DNA of 64,000 nt. It comes from Chengkuizengella sp. SCS-71B. GTDB taxonomy: Bacteria > Bacillota > Bacilli > Paenibacillales > KCTC-33759. Location: contig NZ_JAZHSH010000001.1 in NCBI RefSeq assembly GCF_040100845.1, positions 1,922,001 through 1,986,000 on the forward strand, given 5' to 3'. Numbering within the stretch: position 1 is the stretch's first letter; every line of letters begins with the position of its first letter. Shown here one piece after another: positions 25,118 through 35,000 of the stretch. The notes under the pieces are model-generated. The model searched no databases. It was not told where the DNA came from and saw only the letters and a program-made list of their open reading frames with translations. A program made the translations under genes and the position numbers.

Positions 25118-25297
25118 GAAATGGGTGGAACGTTGATTCGTTCCTTAATAGGGAAGAACGGTGCAAATCCGTCACGGTCCCGCCACTGTAAATTGGAGAG
25201 TAGATCCTTAAGCCACTGTGAATAATGGGAAGGTTTAAGCAACTGTATCAAACATTCAGAAATACGATGATCCATAAGTCAGGAGACCTGCCTTTTT
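25118..25297 (+). ncRNA. Cobalamin (AdoCbl) riboswitch
   Basis: The conserved parts occur in order: GGGAA at 25151, CGGTG-CAA-TCCG, CGGTCCCGCCACTGTA (to 25190), AGCCACTG, GGGAAGG, and the B12 box AGTCAGGAGACCTGCC (25277-25292). Binding of adenosylcobalamin folds the aptamer. A terminator 90 bases further on suggests control by transcription attenuation, lowering cbi expression when B12 is plentiful. Confidence 0.97.
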
Positions 25298-25384
25298 CTA
25301 TAAACACTTACTAGTATGAACCTACGAGGATAGGGAGGTGTATGATGAGATTGGTATGTTCTTATGCCATTCCAAATATATTTT

Positions 25385-25420
25385 AGCACTTTCTACGACC
25401 TGATGTAGAAGTGCTTTTTT
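25385..25420 (+). terminator. Riboswitch-controlled intrinsic terminator
   Basis: AGCACTTTCTAC pairs with GTAGAAGTGCT (one bulge) around GACCTGAT and is followed by six T's. It lies between the aptamer and the first cbi gene with no ORF in between, the expected expression platform. Confidence 0.85.
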
Positions 25421-25553
25421 GCTTTCAAAAATGTTAGATTTTCGCAATTAGTGGTAGTTTATATATTTTTGAATATGATTTTAAAGTATAACTCATGGAG
25501 GTTAAGAGTGAAGTATAGTAAATTAGGGCTTTTTAATAAAGGGGAAATGGGAG

Positions 25554-27227
25554 ATGAAGGGTAAATTATTAGTTATCGGATTTGGTCCAGGCAGTTTTGA
25601 ACATATTACAAAAAGAGCACGTGAAGCGATAGAAGAAAGTGATGTCATTATTGGATACAACACGTATGTTGATTTAATTCGTGATCTGCTTACCCATCAA
25701 GAAATCGTTAGAACAGGTATGACAGAAGAAGTAAGTCGAGCACAGGAAGCGGTAAAACAAGCGGAGAATGGTAAGAAAGTAGCAGTTATTTCTAGCGGTG
25801 ATGCAGGCGTATATGGGATGGCTGGACTTGTATATGAAGTTTTAATAGAAAAAGGCTGGCATGAATCAGAGGGAGTAGAAGTTGAGGTCATCCCTGGTAT
25901 CTCTGCAATTAACTCATGCGCCTCTCTATTAGGTGCTCCAATTATGCACGATGCTTGTACGATTAGTTTAAGTGACCATTTAACACCATGGGAACTAATT
26001 GAAAAGCGTATAGATGCAGCCGGATCAGCGGACTTTGTTATCGCGCTATATAATCCTAGAAGTGGAAGAAGAACGAGACAAATTATTGAAGCACAAAACA
26101 TATTGTTGAAATATCGATCTCCGGATACCCCAGTTGGATTAGTAAAGAGTGCATATCGTGAACGTGAATTTGTACAGATAACGACTTTAGAAAAAATGTT
26201 AGAGTTTGATATCGGCATGTTAACAACCGTTATTATCGGAAATTCTACTACATTTTTATATGATGGGAAAATGATTACACCGAGAGGTTACCAAAGAAAA
26301 TACACTTTAGATCGTGATGAACAACAGCTTAAACCACATGAGCGATTAAAAAAAGAAAATGAACCTTGGTCTTTAATTGAAGCAGAAAACGAATCTAGTT
26401 TAACTGAAATGAAGCAGAATACAGAAGATCAGGCTCATCATCTTACAGAAGACCGTCAGACGACTCCTCTAACTATAGCGACTGAGGCTTTAAGGACTTT
26501 GCAGCAAAAACAAGGAATTGAAACAATCCCAACTACAAACAAAGAAGATGTAATAGTAGAGAACGCTGTATTTAAACAAGAGTCGATTTTAGAACTGGCC
26601 ATAAGTCCAGGTATAGCTAATAAAAAAATGACTGCACAGCAAATGAAGTTAATTGCAGATATTGCTGGAGATAAAGGGGATATAGAATATACACCTCACC
26701 ATCAACTTATTTTACGAGTCCCAACGAGTAATCCAAATGAAGTTACCCAACAGTTGCAAAATGAAGGATTATTGCTAGCTCCCGTAGGAGATGTAGCTCA
26801 AGTAAAAGCTTGTGACTTCTGTGACGAAGAAAAGGATGAGTCCATACCATATGTAAAAGAAATACATAAACGGATTGATGGTTTAAAAACACCTAAGGAA
26901 TTAAAAATTGGCTTTAACGGATGTGCGATGACTTGTTATGGTGCGGTGAAAGAAGATATTGGCATAGTGTTCCGTAAAGGTAAATTTGATTTGTTTTTAG
27001 GAGCAAAAACGGTAGGAAGAACCGCTCATGCTGCACAACCTGTGGCAGAAGGTATTGAAAAAGAAAAAATTGTAGATTTAGTTGAACGAATTGTGAAAGG
27101 TTATGCCAATGATGGTTTTCCAAATGAGCGATTCCACAAATATTTTAAACGTGTGAGAGAAATCGAAGGTTTTACTTATCGTGATGTTCCTGTATTAGTA
27201 ACAGAACAAGTCATTTGCGGAGAGTAA
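25554..27227 (+). CDS. cbiH: CbiH60: cobalt-precorrin-3 C17-methyltransferase fused to Fe-S reductase-like domain
   Basis: The 557-residue protein has an N-terminal tetrapyrrole methylase (to ~245: GFGPGSFEH, VISSGDAGVYGMAG, EVIPGISA), a charged linker (~245-340), and a C-terminal half-module like nitrite/sulfite reductase. The latter has cysteines in ACDFCDEE and GCAMTCYGA that can hold a [4Fe-4S] cluster. This is the CbiH60 form studied in B. megaterium, which performs C17 methylation with ring contraction in the anaerobic pathway. It is the first gene behind the B12 riboswitch. GGGG lies about 11 bases before the ATG. Confidence 0.93.
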   Translation: MKGKLLVIGFGPGSFEHITKRAREAIEESDVIIGYNTYVDLIRDLLTHQEIVRTGMTEEVSRAQEAVKQAENGKKVAVISSGDAGVYGMAGLVYEVLIEKGWHESEGVEVEVIPGISAINSCASLLGAPIMHDACTISLSDHLTPWELIEKRIDAAGSADFVIALYNPRSGRRTRQIIEAQNILLKYRSPDTPVGLVKSAYREREFVQITTLEKMLEFDIGMLTTVIIGNSTTFLYDGKMITPRGYQRKYTLDRDEQQLKPHERLKKENEPWSLIEAENESSLTEMKQNTEDQAHHLTEDRQTTPLTIATEALRTLQQKQGIETIPTTNKEDVIVENAVFKQESILELAISPGIANKKMTAQQMKLIADIAGDKGDIEYTPHHQLILRVPTSNPNEVTQQLQNEGLLLAPVGDVAQVKACDFCDEEKDESIPYVKEIHKRIDGLKTPKELKIGFNGCAMTCYGAVKEDIGIVFRKGKFDLFLGAKTVGRTAHAAQPVAEGIEKEKIVDLVERIVKGYANDGFPNERFHKYFKRVREIEGFTYRDVPVLVTEQVICGE

Positions 27228-27261
27228 TATTAAAAGAAAGAAATCATGGGAGGAATTAATA

Positions 27262-28122
27262 ATGGAAGCTGTATTATTTGTTGGTCATGGAAGTAGAGAT
27301 AAAGAAGGCAATGACGAGGTCAGAGCTTTTATAAAAAATATGCTGCCACGTATTCAAACTCCGATAGTTGAAACTTGCTTTTTAGAATTTGAAAAACCAA
27401 ATATCAATCAAGGAATAAGCCAGTGTATAGAAAAAGGAGCTACAAAAGTTGTTGTAATTCCAATTATCTTATTGGGTGCAGGGCACTCGAAAATTCACAT
27501 TCCAGCAGCGATTGATGAAGCGAAAGAACATTATCCAAAAGTTCAATTCGTATATGGTAGACCCATCGGTGTGCATGATCTTGTCATTGATATATTACAT
27601 GAACGTTTTCAAGAGGTTGTTGAATTGAATAAAAAAGAAATTTCAGAAGAAACAGCGGTTTTAATTGTAGGTAGAGGAAGCAGTGAACCAGATGCAAACA
27701 GTGATGTTTATAAAATCTCTCGTTTGTTTTGGGAAAAAATGAAAGTGAAATGGGTTGAAACAGCATTTATTGGAGTTACGTTCCCAACCATGGATGAGGG
27801 TATTGAGCGTTGTATAAAACTAGGTGCGAAAAATGTGATTATTCTTCCATATTTCTTGTTTACAGGTATTTTAATTAAAAGAATGGAAGATATGGTCAAA
27901 ACTTATCAACATCAATATGAAAATCTTCAGTTTCAACTAGGTGAATATTTTGGATTTCATTCGAATTTAAAAGAAGTTCTCATAGAGAGAGTCAACGAAG
28001 CGTTACAGGATGAAGTAAAGATGAATTGTGATAACTGCTCTTACCGTTTAGATGCAATGAAACATATTGATCATCACCATCATCATGATCATGATCACGA
28101 ACATCACCACCACCATGCTTAA
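27262..28122 (+). CDS. cbiX: CbiX, sirohydrochlorin cobaltochelatase (long, His-tailed form)
   Basis: The 286-residue protein has two chelatase half-domains. The first carries His9 (VGHGSRD) and His75 (GAGHSKIHI), the metal-site residues; in the second the His is replaced (VGRGSSEP). The tail holds MNCDNC, an M-x-C-x-x-C Fe-S motif as in B. megaterium CbiX, and ends in a His-rich run with 14 His (28061-28119) that probably stores or delivers Co2+. It inserts cobalt into sirohydrochlorin, the entry step of the anaerobic route. GGGAGG precedes the ATG. Confidence 0.95.
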   Translation: MEAVLFVGHGSRDKEGNDEVRAFIKNMLPRIQTPIVETCFLEFEKPNINQGISQCIEKGATKVVVIPIILLGAGHSKIHIPAAIDEAKEHYPKVQFVYGRPIGVHDLVIDILHERFQEVVELNKKEISEETAVLIVGRGSSEPDANSDVYKISRLFWEKMKVKWVETAFIGVTFPTMDEGIERCIKLGAKNVIILPYFLFTGILIKRMEDMVKTYQHQYENLQFQLGEYFGFHSNLKEVLIERVNEALQDEVKMNCDNCSYRLDAMKHIDHHHHHDHDHEHHHHHA

Positions 28123-28143
28123 AAGAAGGGAGACATTACTAAA

Positions 28144-28920
28144 ATGATCTTAGTTCTAGCAGGGACAAGTGATGCAAGAGCATTAGCTTTGCAAATCAAA
28201 GAGATGAATATCCCCTTATTAACAACTGTTGTTACAGAAAATGCCGCTTTATCAATGCGAGAAGTGGATCTACCTGTTTCGGTTGGAAGGTTACCAGTTG
28301 AAGCGATGATAGAATTAGTTAAAGAAAAAAAGATACAAATGATTGTAGATGCAAGTCATCCTTATGCGGAAGAGGCTTCAAAAAACGCAATAAACTGTGC
28401 AGAACAAAGTAAAATTACTTATGTTCGTTTTGAAAGAGAAGGTTTAGAATTTAAACAACATTCATTATTACATAAAGTTGAAACATATGAACATGCAGCA
28501 GAATTAGCATCTCAGAAGCAAGGAGTCATCATGCTGACTACAGGAAGTAAAACGTTAAAAACCTTTACAGATAAACTAATTGACCTGCCAAATATCACAC
28601 TAGTAGCTCGGATGTTACCTCGTAAAGACAATATGGAAAAGTGCGAAGAGTTAGGTATACAACAAAAAAATATCATCGCTATGCAAGGTCCATTTTCTAC
28701 ACAATTAAACAAAGCACTTTATGATTTTTACAAGGTCAATGTCATGATTACGAAAGAAAGTGGAAAGGTTGGAGCGGTTGACGAAAAGGTAGAAACAGCA
28801 TTAGAAATGGGGATTGAAACGATTATGATCTCAAGGCCGAAAATTCAGTACGGAACTAAATTTTCTGATTTTGCAAACATATTGAACTATATAAAGGAGG
28901 AATTAAAGAATGGATTTTAA
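28144..28920 (+). CDS. cbiJ: CbiJ, cobalt-precorrin-6A reductase
   Basis: The 258-residue protein has the CbiJ/CobK pattern: MILVLAGTSDARALA at the start, VDASHPYAEEASKNA, and MITKESGKVGAVDEK near the end. It reduces cobalt-precorrin-6A with NADH. The next gene, cbiC, starts inside its last codons, so the two are translationally coupled. Confidence 0.93.
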   Translation: MILVLAGTSDARALALQIKEMNIPLLTTVVTENAALSMREVDLPVSVGRLPVEAMIELVKEKKIQMIVDASHPYAEEASKNAINCAEQSKITYVRFEREGLEFKQHSLLHKVETYEHAAELASQKQGVIMLTTGSKTLKTFTDKLIDLPNITLVARMLPRKDNMEKCEELGIQQKNIIAMQGPFSTQLNKALYDFYKVNVMITKESGKVGAVDEKVETALEMGIETIMISRPKIQYGTKFSDFANILNYIKEELKNGF

Positions 28921-29560
28921 AACGGAATTTAAACCATTAACAGTACAACCACAAGAAATAGAAGGAAAAAGCTTTGAAATGATTACAGAAGAATTAGGAG
29001 AGCACTCTTTTACAGAAGAACAATATCCAGTTGTGCAGCGTGTTATTCATGCTTCTGCCGATTTTGAATTAGGTAGAAGTGTGTTGTTTCATCCAGATGC
29101 GGTGCAATCAGGAATAAAAGCCATTCAAAGTGGGAGAATCGTAGTTGCAGATGTTCAAATGGTTCAGGTTGGCATTAGCAAACCAAGGCTTGAAAAGTTC
29201 GGATCTGAAGTTAAAGTATACATATCAGATGAAGATGTGATGGAGGAAGCGAAGCGATTAAATACAACAAGAGCCATTATATCGATGCGCAAAGCGATTA
29301 AGGAAGCAGAAGGTGGAATTTTTGCGATCGGAAATGCGCCTACAGCCTTACTAGAATTAATTCGTTTAGTGAAAAATGGGGAAGCGAAACCAGGTCTTGT
29401 GATCGGGATGCCGGTTGGATTTGTTTCTGCTGCTGAATCGAAAGAAGAATTGGCCAAATTAGACATTCCTTTCATTACAAATATCGGAAGAAAAGGTGGA
29501 AGTGCTGTGACGGTAGCTGCTTTAAATGCAATATCATTGATGGCTATTCGTCAGGTGTAA
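28910..29560 (+). CDS. cbiC: CbiC, cobalt-precorrin-8 methylmutase
   Basis: The 216-residue protein carries CbiC/CobH motifs: VIHASADFELGRS with the catalytic His, FHPDAV, and GMPVGFVSAAESKE. It moves the methyl group from C11 to C12, giving cobyrinate. AAGGAGG lies within the end of cbiJ and the ATG overlaps cbiJ by 11 bases. cbiD starts three bases after its stop. Confidence 0.95.
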   Translation: MDFKTEFKPLTVQPQEIEGKSFEMITEELGEHSFTEEQYPVVQRVIHASADFELGRSVLFHPDAVQSGIKAIQSGRIVVADVQMVQVGISKPRLEKFGSEVKVYISDEDVMEEAKRLNTTRAIISMRKAIKEAEGGIFAIGNAPTALLELIRLVKNGEAKPGLVIGMPVGFVSAAESKEELAKLDIPFITNIGRKGGSAVTVAALNAISLMAIRQV

Positions 29561-29563
29561 TAT

Positions 29564-30679
29564 ATGAAGAAAAAAGAAACGAAGAAAGATCCAAAAGATA
29601 TGCGTCATGGATATACAACAGGTGCTTGTGCAACAGCTGCGACAAAGGCAGCGTTAACCGCATTGATTTTTCAGGAAACACAAAAGGAAGCGACCATTAC
29701 TTTACCTATTGGTAAACAAGTTTCCTTTGATATATCTACTTGTGAATTTAATGAGGATACAGCTACTGCTGGAACGATAAAGGATGGCGGGGACGATCCT
29801 GATGCAACGCATGGCGCTATGATACTTTCTACCGTTTCTTGGAATAAGGATTCAGGTATTGAATTGGATGGAGGGATCGGTGTTGGTAGAGTAACCAAAC
29901 CAGGTTTACCAGTTGAGGTAGGTAAAGCAGCAATTAATCCTGTACCTTATAAAATGATCATGGAAGTGACCCAGACTATATTGCATCAATTTGAAATACA
30001 TAAAGGTGTTCGTGTAGAAATATCGGTTCCTGAAGGTGAAGAAATCGCCAAAAAGACGTTAAATGCAAGATTAGGAATTCTAGGCGGAATTTCAATTTTG
30101 GGGACAAGAGGTACAGTTGTACCGTTTTCAACCTCTGCTTTTAAAGCGAGTATTGCACATGCTATCAATGTTGCAGTGACCGCAGGGTGTGACCACCTTA
30201 TTTTAGCAACAGGTGGGAGAAGTGAGAAATTTGGAATGGAGTTATACCCTGATTTACCTGAGGAAGCCTTTATTGAAATGGGAGATTTCATCGGATTCAC
30301 CTTAAAAACCTGTAAAAATAAAAAGGTAAAAAAAGTAACGCTGGTCGGTATGATGGGTAAATTCTCAAAAGTAGCAAACGGTGTGATGATGGTTCATTCC
30401 AAAAGTGCTGCAATTGATTTTAACTTTCTTGCCAAAGTAGCTGCTGAATGTGATGTGGATGAAATTACTTTAGAAAATATAAAAACAGCAAATACAGCCT
30501 CACAAGTAGGTGACATGATGCTTGAGCAAGACAACAAACTATTCTTTGATACATTGTGTGAGTATTGTTGTTTATCCAGTTTAAAAGAAGTAAATGGCGA
30601 CATGGAGGTTGAAACGGTCATTAGTACTTTAAAAGGCATTTTACTAGGAAGGAAAACCATACGTTCTCAATCTCAATAA
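29564..30679 (+). CDS. cbiD: CbiD, cobalt-precorrin-5B C1-methyltransferase
   Basis: The 371-residue protein begins with MRHGYTTGACATAATKAAL, the hallmark of CbiD, and has DDPDATHG, GIGVGRVTKPGL and ILGTRGTVVPFS further on. CbiD methylates C1 with SAM in the oxygen-independent pathway and has no aerobic counterpart, so it marks the anaerobic route. Its ribosome site (AGGTG) overlaps the end of cbiC. Confidence 0.96.
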   Translation: MKKKETKKDPKDMRHGYTTGACATAATKAALTALIFQETQKEATITLPIGKQVSFDISTCEFNEDTATAGTIKDGGDDPDATHGAMILSTVSWNKDSGIELDGGIGVGRVTKPGLPVEVGKAAINPVPYKMIMEVTQTILHQFEIHKGVRVEISVPEGEEIAKKTLNARLGILGGISILGTRGTVVPFSTSAFKASIAHAINVAVTAGCDHLILATGGRSEKFGMELYPDLPEEAFIEMGDFIGFTLKTCKNKKVKKVTLVGMMGKFSKVANGVMMVHSKSAAIDFNFLAKVAAECDVDEITLENIKTANTASQVGDMMLEQDNKLFFDTLCEYCCLSSLKEVNGDMEVETVISTLKGILLGRKTIRSQSQ

Positions 30680-30726
30680 TGTGAAAAGTCAACTTAGTTT
30701 AAAGACGAAAAAAAGGATGCGAGTAT

Positions 30727-31944
30727 ATGAGTATAATCAAAATTATTGGTATAGGTGATGACGGAAAAGAAAGTTTGTTGCCTATATATCAGAAATGGAT
30801 TTATGAAAGTGAGTTGCTGGTAGGTGGAGAAAGGCAATTATCTTTTTTTGAAGATTATACAAAAGAGAAGTTAGTCATTAAAAGTGGATTAAGCAATTTA
30901 GTAGAAACTCTTAAATCAATCAATAAAAAAGTCGTTGTACTTGCTTCCGGTGACCCTTTGTTTTATGGGATTGGTGGTTATCTATCTAAAAAAATGGAGG
31001 TTGAAATTTATCCCAACTTGAGCTCTGTTCAGCTTGCTTATGCAAAAGTAGGGGATAGCTGGCATAATGCTGATTGTATAAGCATTCATGGTAGAAGTAT
31101 GAAAGGACTTGCTCAACGTATCAATGGAAAAGATAATGTGATTTTGTTAACAGATGATATAAACAATCCTCAAGCGATTGCTAAATATTTATTGAACTTT
31201 GGAATGACAGAATACCGAGCTTTTGTAGCAGAAAATTTAGGGAGTAAAGAAGAAAAAACAGGATGGTATGAGTTAGAGGAAATGAAAGATTCCACATATT
31301 CAAATTTAAACGTCGTTATTTTATTTCGACAAAAGAGAGCACCTTTTTGGACAATGGGGATTCCTGATCATGAATTCTCACAAAGAAAGCCAGATAAAGG
31401 ATTAATTACGAAAAAGGAAGTACGGGTTTTAAGTTTAATGAATATGGCATTAAAACCAACAAGTATTGTTTGGGACATTGGGACATGTACTGGTTCAGTT
31501 GGCATTGAAGCGGGACGAATAGCAAAAGGTGGCGAAGTATATGCCATTGAAAAAAATGAAAAGGATTTAGAAAATTGTTTGGAAAATATGAAAAAATTCA
31601 GAGTAGATATGACTGTCAAACATAACAAAGCTCCAGAAGGGTTAGAGGATTTTCCTAATCCAGATGCGGTATTTATTGGAGGCAGTGGCGGTGAGTTAAA
31701 GAAACTATTAAATATATGCTGCAACCGTTTAAAACAAGACGGAAGAATCGTTTTAAATGCCGCTACAATCGAAACATTGTATGAAGCTAGTCAAGCTTTT
31801 AAAGAAGAAGGGTTTAAGGCTGATATTACGATGGCTCAGATTTCAAGAAGTAAACCTATCTTACATATGAATCGGTTTGATGCACTGAATCCTATATATA
31901 TCATCACGGCGTATAGAGAAGAGGAGGATATAGAAATTGAGTAA
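30727..31944 (+). CDS. cbiET: CbiET, fused cobalt-precorrin-7 C5-methyltransferase / precorrin-6B C15-methyltransferase (decarboxylating)
   Basis: The 405-residue protein is a natural fusion. Residues 1-~210 are the CbiE tetrapyrrole methylase ([16 protein letters not shown]); ~215-405 are the CbiT Rossmann methyltransferase ([27 protein letters not shown]). They methylate C5 and C15 and remove the acetate carboxyl. AAAGGA precedes the ATG; the end overlaps cbiL by eight bases. Confidence 0.94.
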   Translation: MSIIKIIGIGDDGKESLLPIYQKWIYESELLVGGERQLSFFEDYTKEKLVIKSGLSNLVETLKSINKKVVVLASGDPLFYGIGGYLSKKMEVEIYPNLSSVQLAYAKVGDSWHNADCISIHGRSMKGLAQRINGKDNVILLTDDINNPQAIAKYLLNFGMTEYRAFVAENLGSKEEKTGWYELEEMKDSTYSNLNVVILFRQKRAPFWTMGIPDHEFSQRKPDKGLITKKEVRVLSLMNMALKPTSIVWDIGTCTGSVGIEAGRIAKGGEVYAIEKNEKDLENCLENMKKFRVDMTVKHNKAPEGLEDFPNPDAVFIGGSGGELKKLLNICCNRLKQDGRIVLNAATIETLYEASQAFKEEGFKADITMAQISRSKPILHMNRFDALNPIYIITAYREEEDIEIE

Positions 31945-32647
31945 TTTAGGCACATTATATGGTATTGGTATGGGTCCTGGAGATCCTGAGTTGATTACAG
32001 TAAAAGCATTTCGCATACTGAAGGAATCTCCTGTTATTGCTTACCCAAAAAAGAGATCAGGAAGTAAAAGCTACGCTTTAGCGATTACTGAGCAATATAT
32101 TAATCCACTGGAAAAAGAAATGTTAGGGCTAATTTTTCCTATGACTAAGGACAAATCAACATTAGAAAAGCAATGGAACAAAACAGTAGAAACGGTAAGT
32201 GAACAATTAAATCAAGGGAAAGACGTAGCTTTTGTAACTGAAGGCGATCCTATGCTTTATAGTACGTTTATCCATATGCAACGTTTGGTTGAGAAGCTTC
32301 ACCGTGATATTCAAATCAAGGTTGTACCTGGTATTTCTTCTGTGAATGGAACTGCGGCTAGAATGGGATTGCCACTAGCAGATGGAGACGAGCAAGTAGC
32401 GATAGTACCGGCTACAAATGATGTTGAGAACATGCGAAAAGCATTAATTGAACATGATTGTGTTGTATTTATTAAAGTAGCAAAAGTTTTAGATATGATG
32501 ATCGGTATTTTAAGAGAATTGGAATTAATAGATAAAGCGGCAGTTGTAACAAAAGTGACTTCTGAAGAAGAAAGAGTATGGACAAATGTTGAGGAACTTG
32601 AAGGAGCAGAATTGGAATATTTAACGTTAATGGTGGTGAGAAAATAG
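31937..32647 (+). CDS. cbiL: CbiL, cobalt-precorrin-2 C20-methyltransferase
   Basis: The 236-residue protein is a class III methylase with [17 protein letters not shown] at the N-terminus, [12 protein letters not shown] and [15 protein letters not shown] in the SAM and substrate sites. These fit CbiL/CobI, which methylates C20. It begins at a TTG nine bases after GAGGAGG. cbiF starts on its stop codon. Confidence 0.93.
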   Translation: MSNLGTLYGIGMGPGDPELITVKAFRILKESPVIAYPKKRSGSKSYALAITEQYINPLEKEMLGLIFPMTKDKSTLEKQWNKTVETVSEQLNQGKDVAFVTEGDPMLYSTFIHMQRLVEKLHRDIQIKVVPGISSVNGTAARMGLPLADGDEQVAIVPATNDVENMRKALIEHDCVVFIKVAKVLDMMIGILRELELIDKAAVVTKVTSEEERVWTNVEELEGAELEYLTLMVVRK

Positions 32648-33417
32648 TGAAAATATATATTGTTGGAGCGGGTCCTGGAGACCCAGATTTGATTACCGTG
32701 AAAGGGTTGAAGTTATTACAGCAAGCAGATGTTGTGTTATATACAGATTCCTTAGTAAGTGAAGAATTAACTTCAAAAGCAAACTCTGAAGCAGAAGTGA
32801 TCAAAAGCTCTGGGATGGCTTTAGATGAAATGGTAGATTTGATGGTGGATAAGGTAAAACAGGGAAAAATGCTCGTACGTTTACACACAGGTGATCCAGC
32901 TATGTTTGGAGCAACAATGGAACAAATGGCATTGCTCAAAAAAGAAGGCATTGAGTGCGAAATTATTCCAGGTGTAAGTTCTGTGTTTGCATCCGCAGCT
33001 GCCGTGGGTGCTGAGCTAACGATCCCTGAATTAACCCAGACGTTGATATTAACAAGAGCAGAGGGTAGAACGCCTGTACCTGAACTAGAACAACTAAAGA
33101 ATCTCGCTTCACACCATAGTACAATTGCTTTATTCCTGAGTGCGACTTTAACCAAAAAGGTAACAAAGGAATTTATTGAAGCAGGATGGAGTGAACAAAC
33201 TCCTGTTGCTGTCGTTCAACGAGCAACTTGGCCTGATCAAAAGATTGTAAGAACAACAATTGAAAATTTAGATAAGGATATGCGGGAACATGGGATTCGT
33301 GCACATGCTATGATTTTAGCTGGATGGGCGTTGGATCCAAATATTCATGAAAAAGAATATCGTTCGAAGTTATATGATAAAGAATTTACACATGGATATA
33401 GAAAAGGTGTGAAGTAA
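32647..33417 (+). CDS. cbiF: CbiF, cobalt-precorrin-4 C11-methyltransferase
   Basis: The 256-residue protein has GAGPGDPDLITVKGLKLL, RLHTGDPAMFGATMEQ and IPGVSSVFASAAA. The family assignment to CbiF/CobM rests on the combination with VVQRATWPDQKIVRTT near the C-terminus. It starts at a GTG that overlaps the cbiL stop (TAGTG). After it a repeat interrupts the operon before cbiG. Confidence 0.93.
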   Translation: MKIYIVGAGPGDPDLITVKGLKLLQQADVVLYTDSLVSEELTSKANSEAEVIKSSGMALDEMVDLMVDKVKQGKMLVRLHTGDPAMFGATMEQMALLKKEGIECEIIPGVSSVFASAAAVGAELTIPELTQTLILTRAEGRTPVPELEQLKNLASHHSTIALFLSATLTKKVTKEFIEAGWSEQTPVAVVQRATWPDQKIVRTTIENLDKDMREHGIRAHAMILAGWALDPNIHEKEYRSKLYDKEFTHGYRKGVK

Positions 33418-33437
33418 TAATACTATTATATTTCCCT

Positions 33438-33510
33438 AATCAGGTGGAGTAGAGTCTCCAGCTGATTTCACGATGTTTAAGCTTTGCTTGAACGAGTTCA
33501 CTCTGTTGGA
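33438..33510 (+). repeat. Three-hairpin repeat, copy A (lacks first hairpin)
   Basis: A hairpin AATCAG-TGGAG...CTCCA-CTGATT (33438-33467) is followed by a second, GTTTAAGC-TTT-GCTTGAAC (to 33496), and a GAGTTCACT tail. The same order occurs at 43747-43850 (+) and inverted at 35265-35369. Confidence 0.8.
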
Positions 33511-33590
33511 ATTATATCCTCTAGCTCATCATTGTGATTTTTGTGGTTTTTTAACAATTGAATAATTTTATGAAGAAAGAAGGTGTTGAA

Positions 33591-34730
33591 ATGTCTTTTA
33601 TCTCATTAAAAGAAGAAGAATTTCCTGTTATTGAGCAGAGTGCCGATTACGCTATCGTCGCCATCACTAAACATGGAGTAGCTCTCGCTAGATCTTTACA
33701 TAAAAATTTTTCTAATTCAGATTTATACTATATGAATAAGTTTGAAGTTGGAGATGAATCCAGTAAAGGGATTCAAATGTTCCAAGGTTCCGTTAGAATG
33801 TTATTTCCAGCTCTTTTCCCTGTGTATAAAGGTATCATTATTATTATTTCCCTCGGGGCTGTTGTACGAATGATCGCCCCACTATTAAAGGATAAAAAAA
33901 CAGATCCGGGCATTGTTGTCATTGATGACAAAGGTGAGCATGTCATTAGTGTACTTTCAGGACATTTAGGTGGAGCAAATGAACTAACTAAGGAAGTTGC
34001 TGCATTAATTGATGCAAAGCCTATAATTACAACTGCCTCCGATGTGCAAGGTACAATTCCTGTTGATTTATTTGGCCAACGTTTTGGATGGCAATGGGAA
34101 TCAGCAGATAAATTAACGCCAGTAAGTGCTTCAGTAGTTAATGAAGAAAAGATAGCGGTTGTACAAGAATCGGGTGAACGAAACTGGTGGATGTATGATA
34201 CGCCACTCCCAAATAACATTCATCTTTTTTCTACTATAAAAGAAGCATTAGCGCAGCAACCTCAAGCAGCCTTGGTTGTCACTCATCGATTACTCAATGA
34301 TGAGGAAGAGGTTATATTGGATAATGGTGTGATGTATCGACCTAAAGTGATCGTATTGGGAATGGGTTGTAATCGAGGTACATCCTCTGATGAAATTGAA
34401 CAAGTAATCAAAGAAACTTTAGAAGAACTAAACTTTTCTATAAAAAGTGTTAAAGCCATATGTACGATTGATTTGAAAAAAGATGAAATAGGTTTATTGG
34501 AAGTGGTTGATAAATACAATTGGGATTTTCAAATTTATACTCCTTCAGAGTTAAATGAGATTGAAATAGATCAGCCATCAGATACCGTTTATAAGTACAC
34601 GGGGGCTTTTGGGGTAAGTGAACCTGCAGCAATACGGTATAGTGGCGTTGACAAATTAACTCTAATAAAGAAGAAGTCTGGTAACGTAACGATTTCCGTA
34701 GCAGTGATGAAATTTGATGATAGATTTTGA
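33591..34730 (+). CDS. cbiG: CbiG, cobalt-precorrin-5A hydrolase
   Basis: The ATG at 33591, behind AAGGTG, gives 379 residues. The pattern fits CbiG: VRMIAPLLKDKKTDPGIVVI, then DDKGEHVISVLSGHLGGAN, the catalytic region, and VLGMGCNRGTSSDEIE starting the C-terminal domain that ends with SEPAAIRYSG. It opens the delta-lactone of cobalt-precorrin-5A and releases acetaldehyde, a step found only in the anaerobic route. It is separated from cbiF by repeat copy A and followed by a repeat-rich gap, so it may have its own expression. Confidence 0.95.
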   Translation: MSFISLKEEEFPVIEQSADYAIVAITKHGVALARSLHKNFSNSDLYYMNKFEVGDESSKGIQMFQGSVRMLFPALFPVYKGIIIIISLGAVVRMIAPLLKDKKTDPGIVVIDDKGEHVISVLSGHLGGANELTKEVAALIDAKPIITTASDVQGTIPVDLFGQRFGWQWESADKLTPVSASVVNEEKIAVVQESGERNWWMYDTPLPNNIHLFSTIKEALAQQPQAALVVTHRLLNDEEEVILDNGVMYRPKVIVLGMGCNRGTSSDEIEQVIKETLEELNFSIKSVKAICTIDLKKDEIGLLEVVDKYNWDFQIYTPSELNEIEIDQPSDTVYKYTGAFGVSEPAAIRYSGVDKLTLIKKKSGNVTISVAVMKFDDRF

Positions 34731-34897
34731 TGAATAGATCATGATGTGAGATATTTTTATAAATCAAAATTTGATGAAAACAATTTCATGTTTGAACATT
34801 TAAATTGTTAAGTAAAAAAAGCTACCATTCAGTCCTACAGAAAATTGGATAAGATATAATGAAAGCAAATTTTTAATCAGCACAATAAAATTTTATA

Positions 34898-34968
34898 ATG
34901 GATAAATGTAAAGAATTTAAATGGATAAATTGTAACAAATTTAGATGGATAAAAATTTAAACGTCATT
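34898..34968 (+). repeat. Short tandem repeat, three units of 23-24 bp
   Basis: Units starting ATGGATAAA occur at 34898, 34921 and 34945, each continuing as TGTAA-AATTTA with changes. All three lie in the gap after cbiG. Confidence 0.6.
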
Positions 34969-35000
34969 ATTTCAAATTTGATAGAATTAGCGGTAATTTA

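Noticed and set aside
25066-25275. Minus-strand ORF of 69 codons
   Set aside because: It lies entirely over the promoter and cobalamin aptamer on the opposite strand; its residues reflect the conserved RNA and it has no ribosome site.
25697-26218. Minus-strand ORF of 173 codons inside cbiH
   Set aside because: Antisense shadow of the methylase domain.
32472-33155. Long minus-strand ORF of 227 codons across cbiL-cbiF
   Set aside because: Antisense shadow of two clearly coding methyltransferase genes, rich in Ser/Ile/Leu as such shadows are; no ribosome site.
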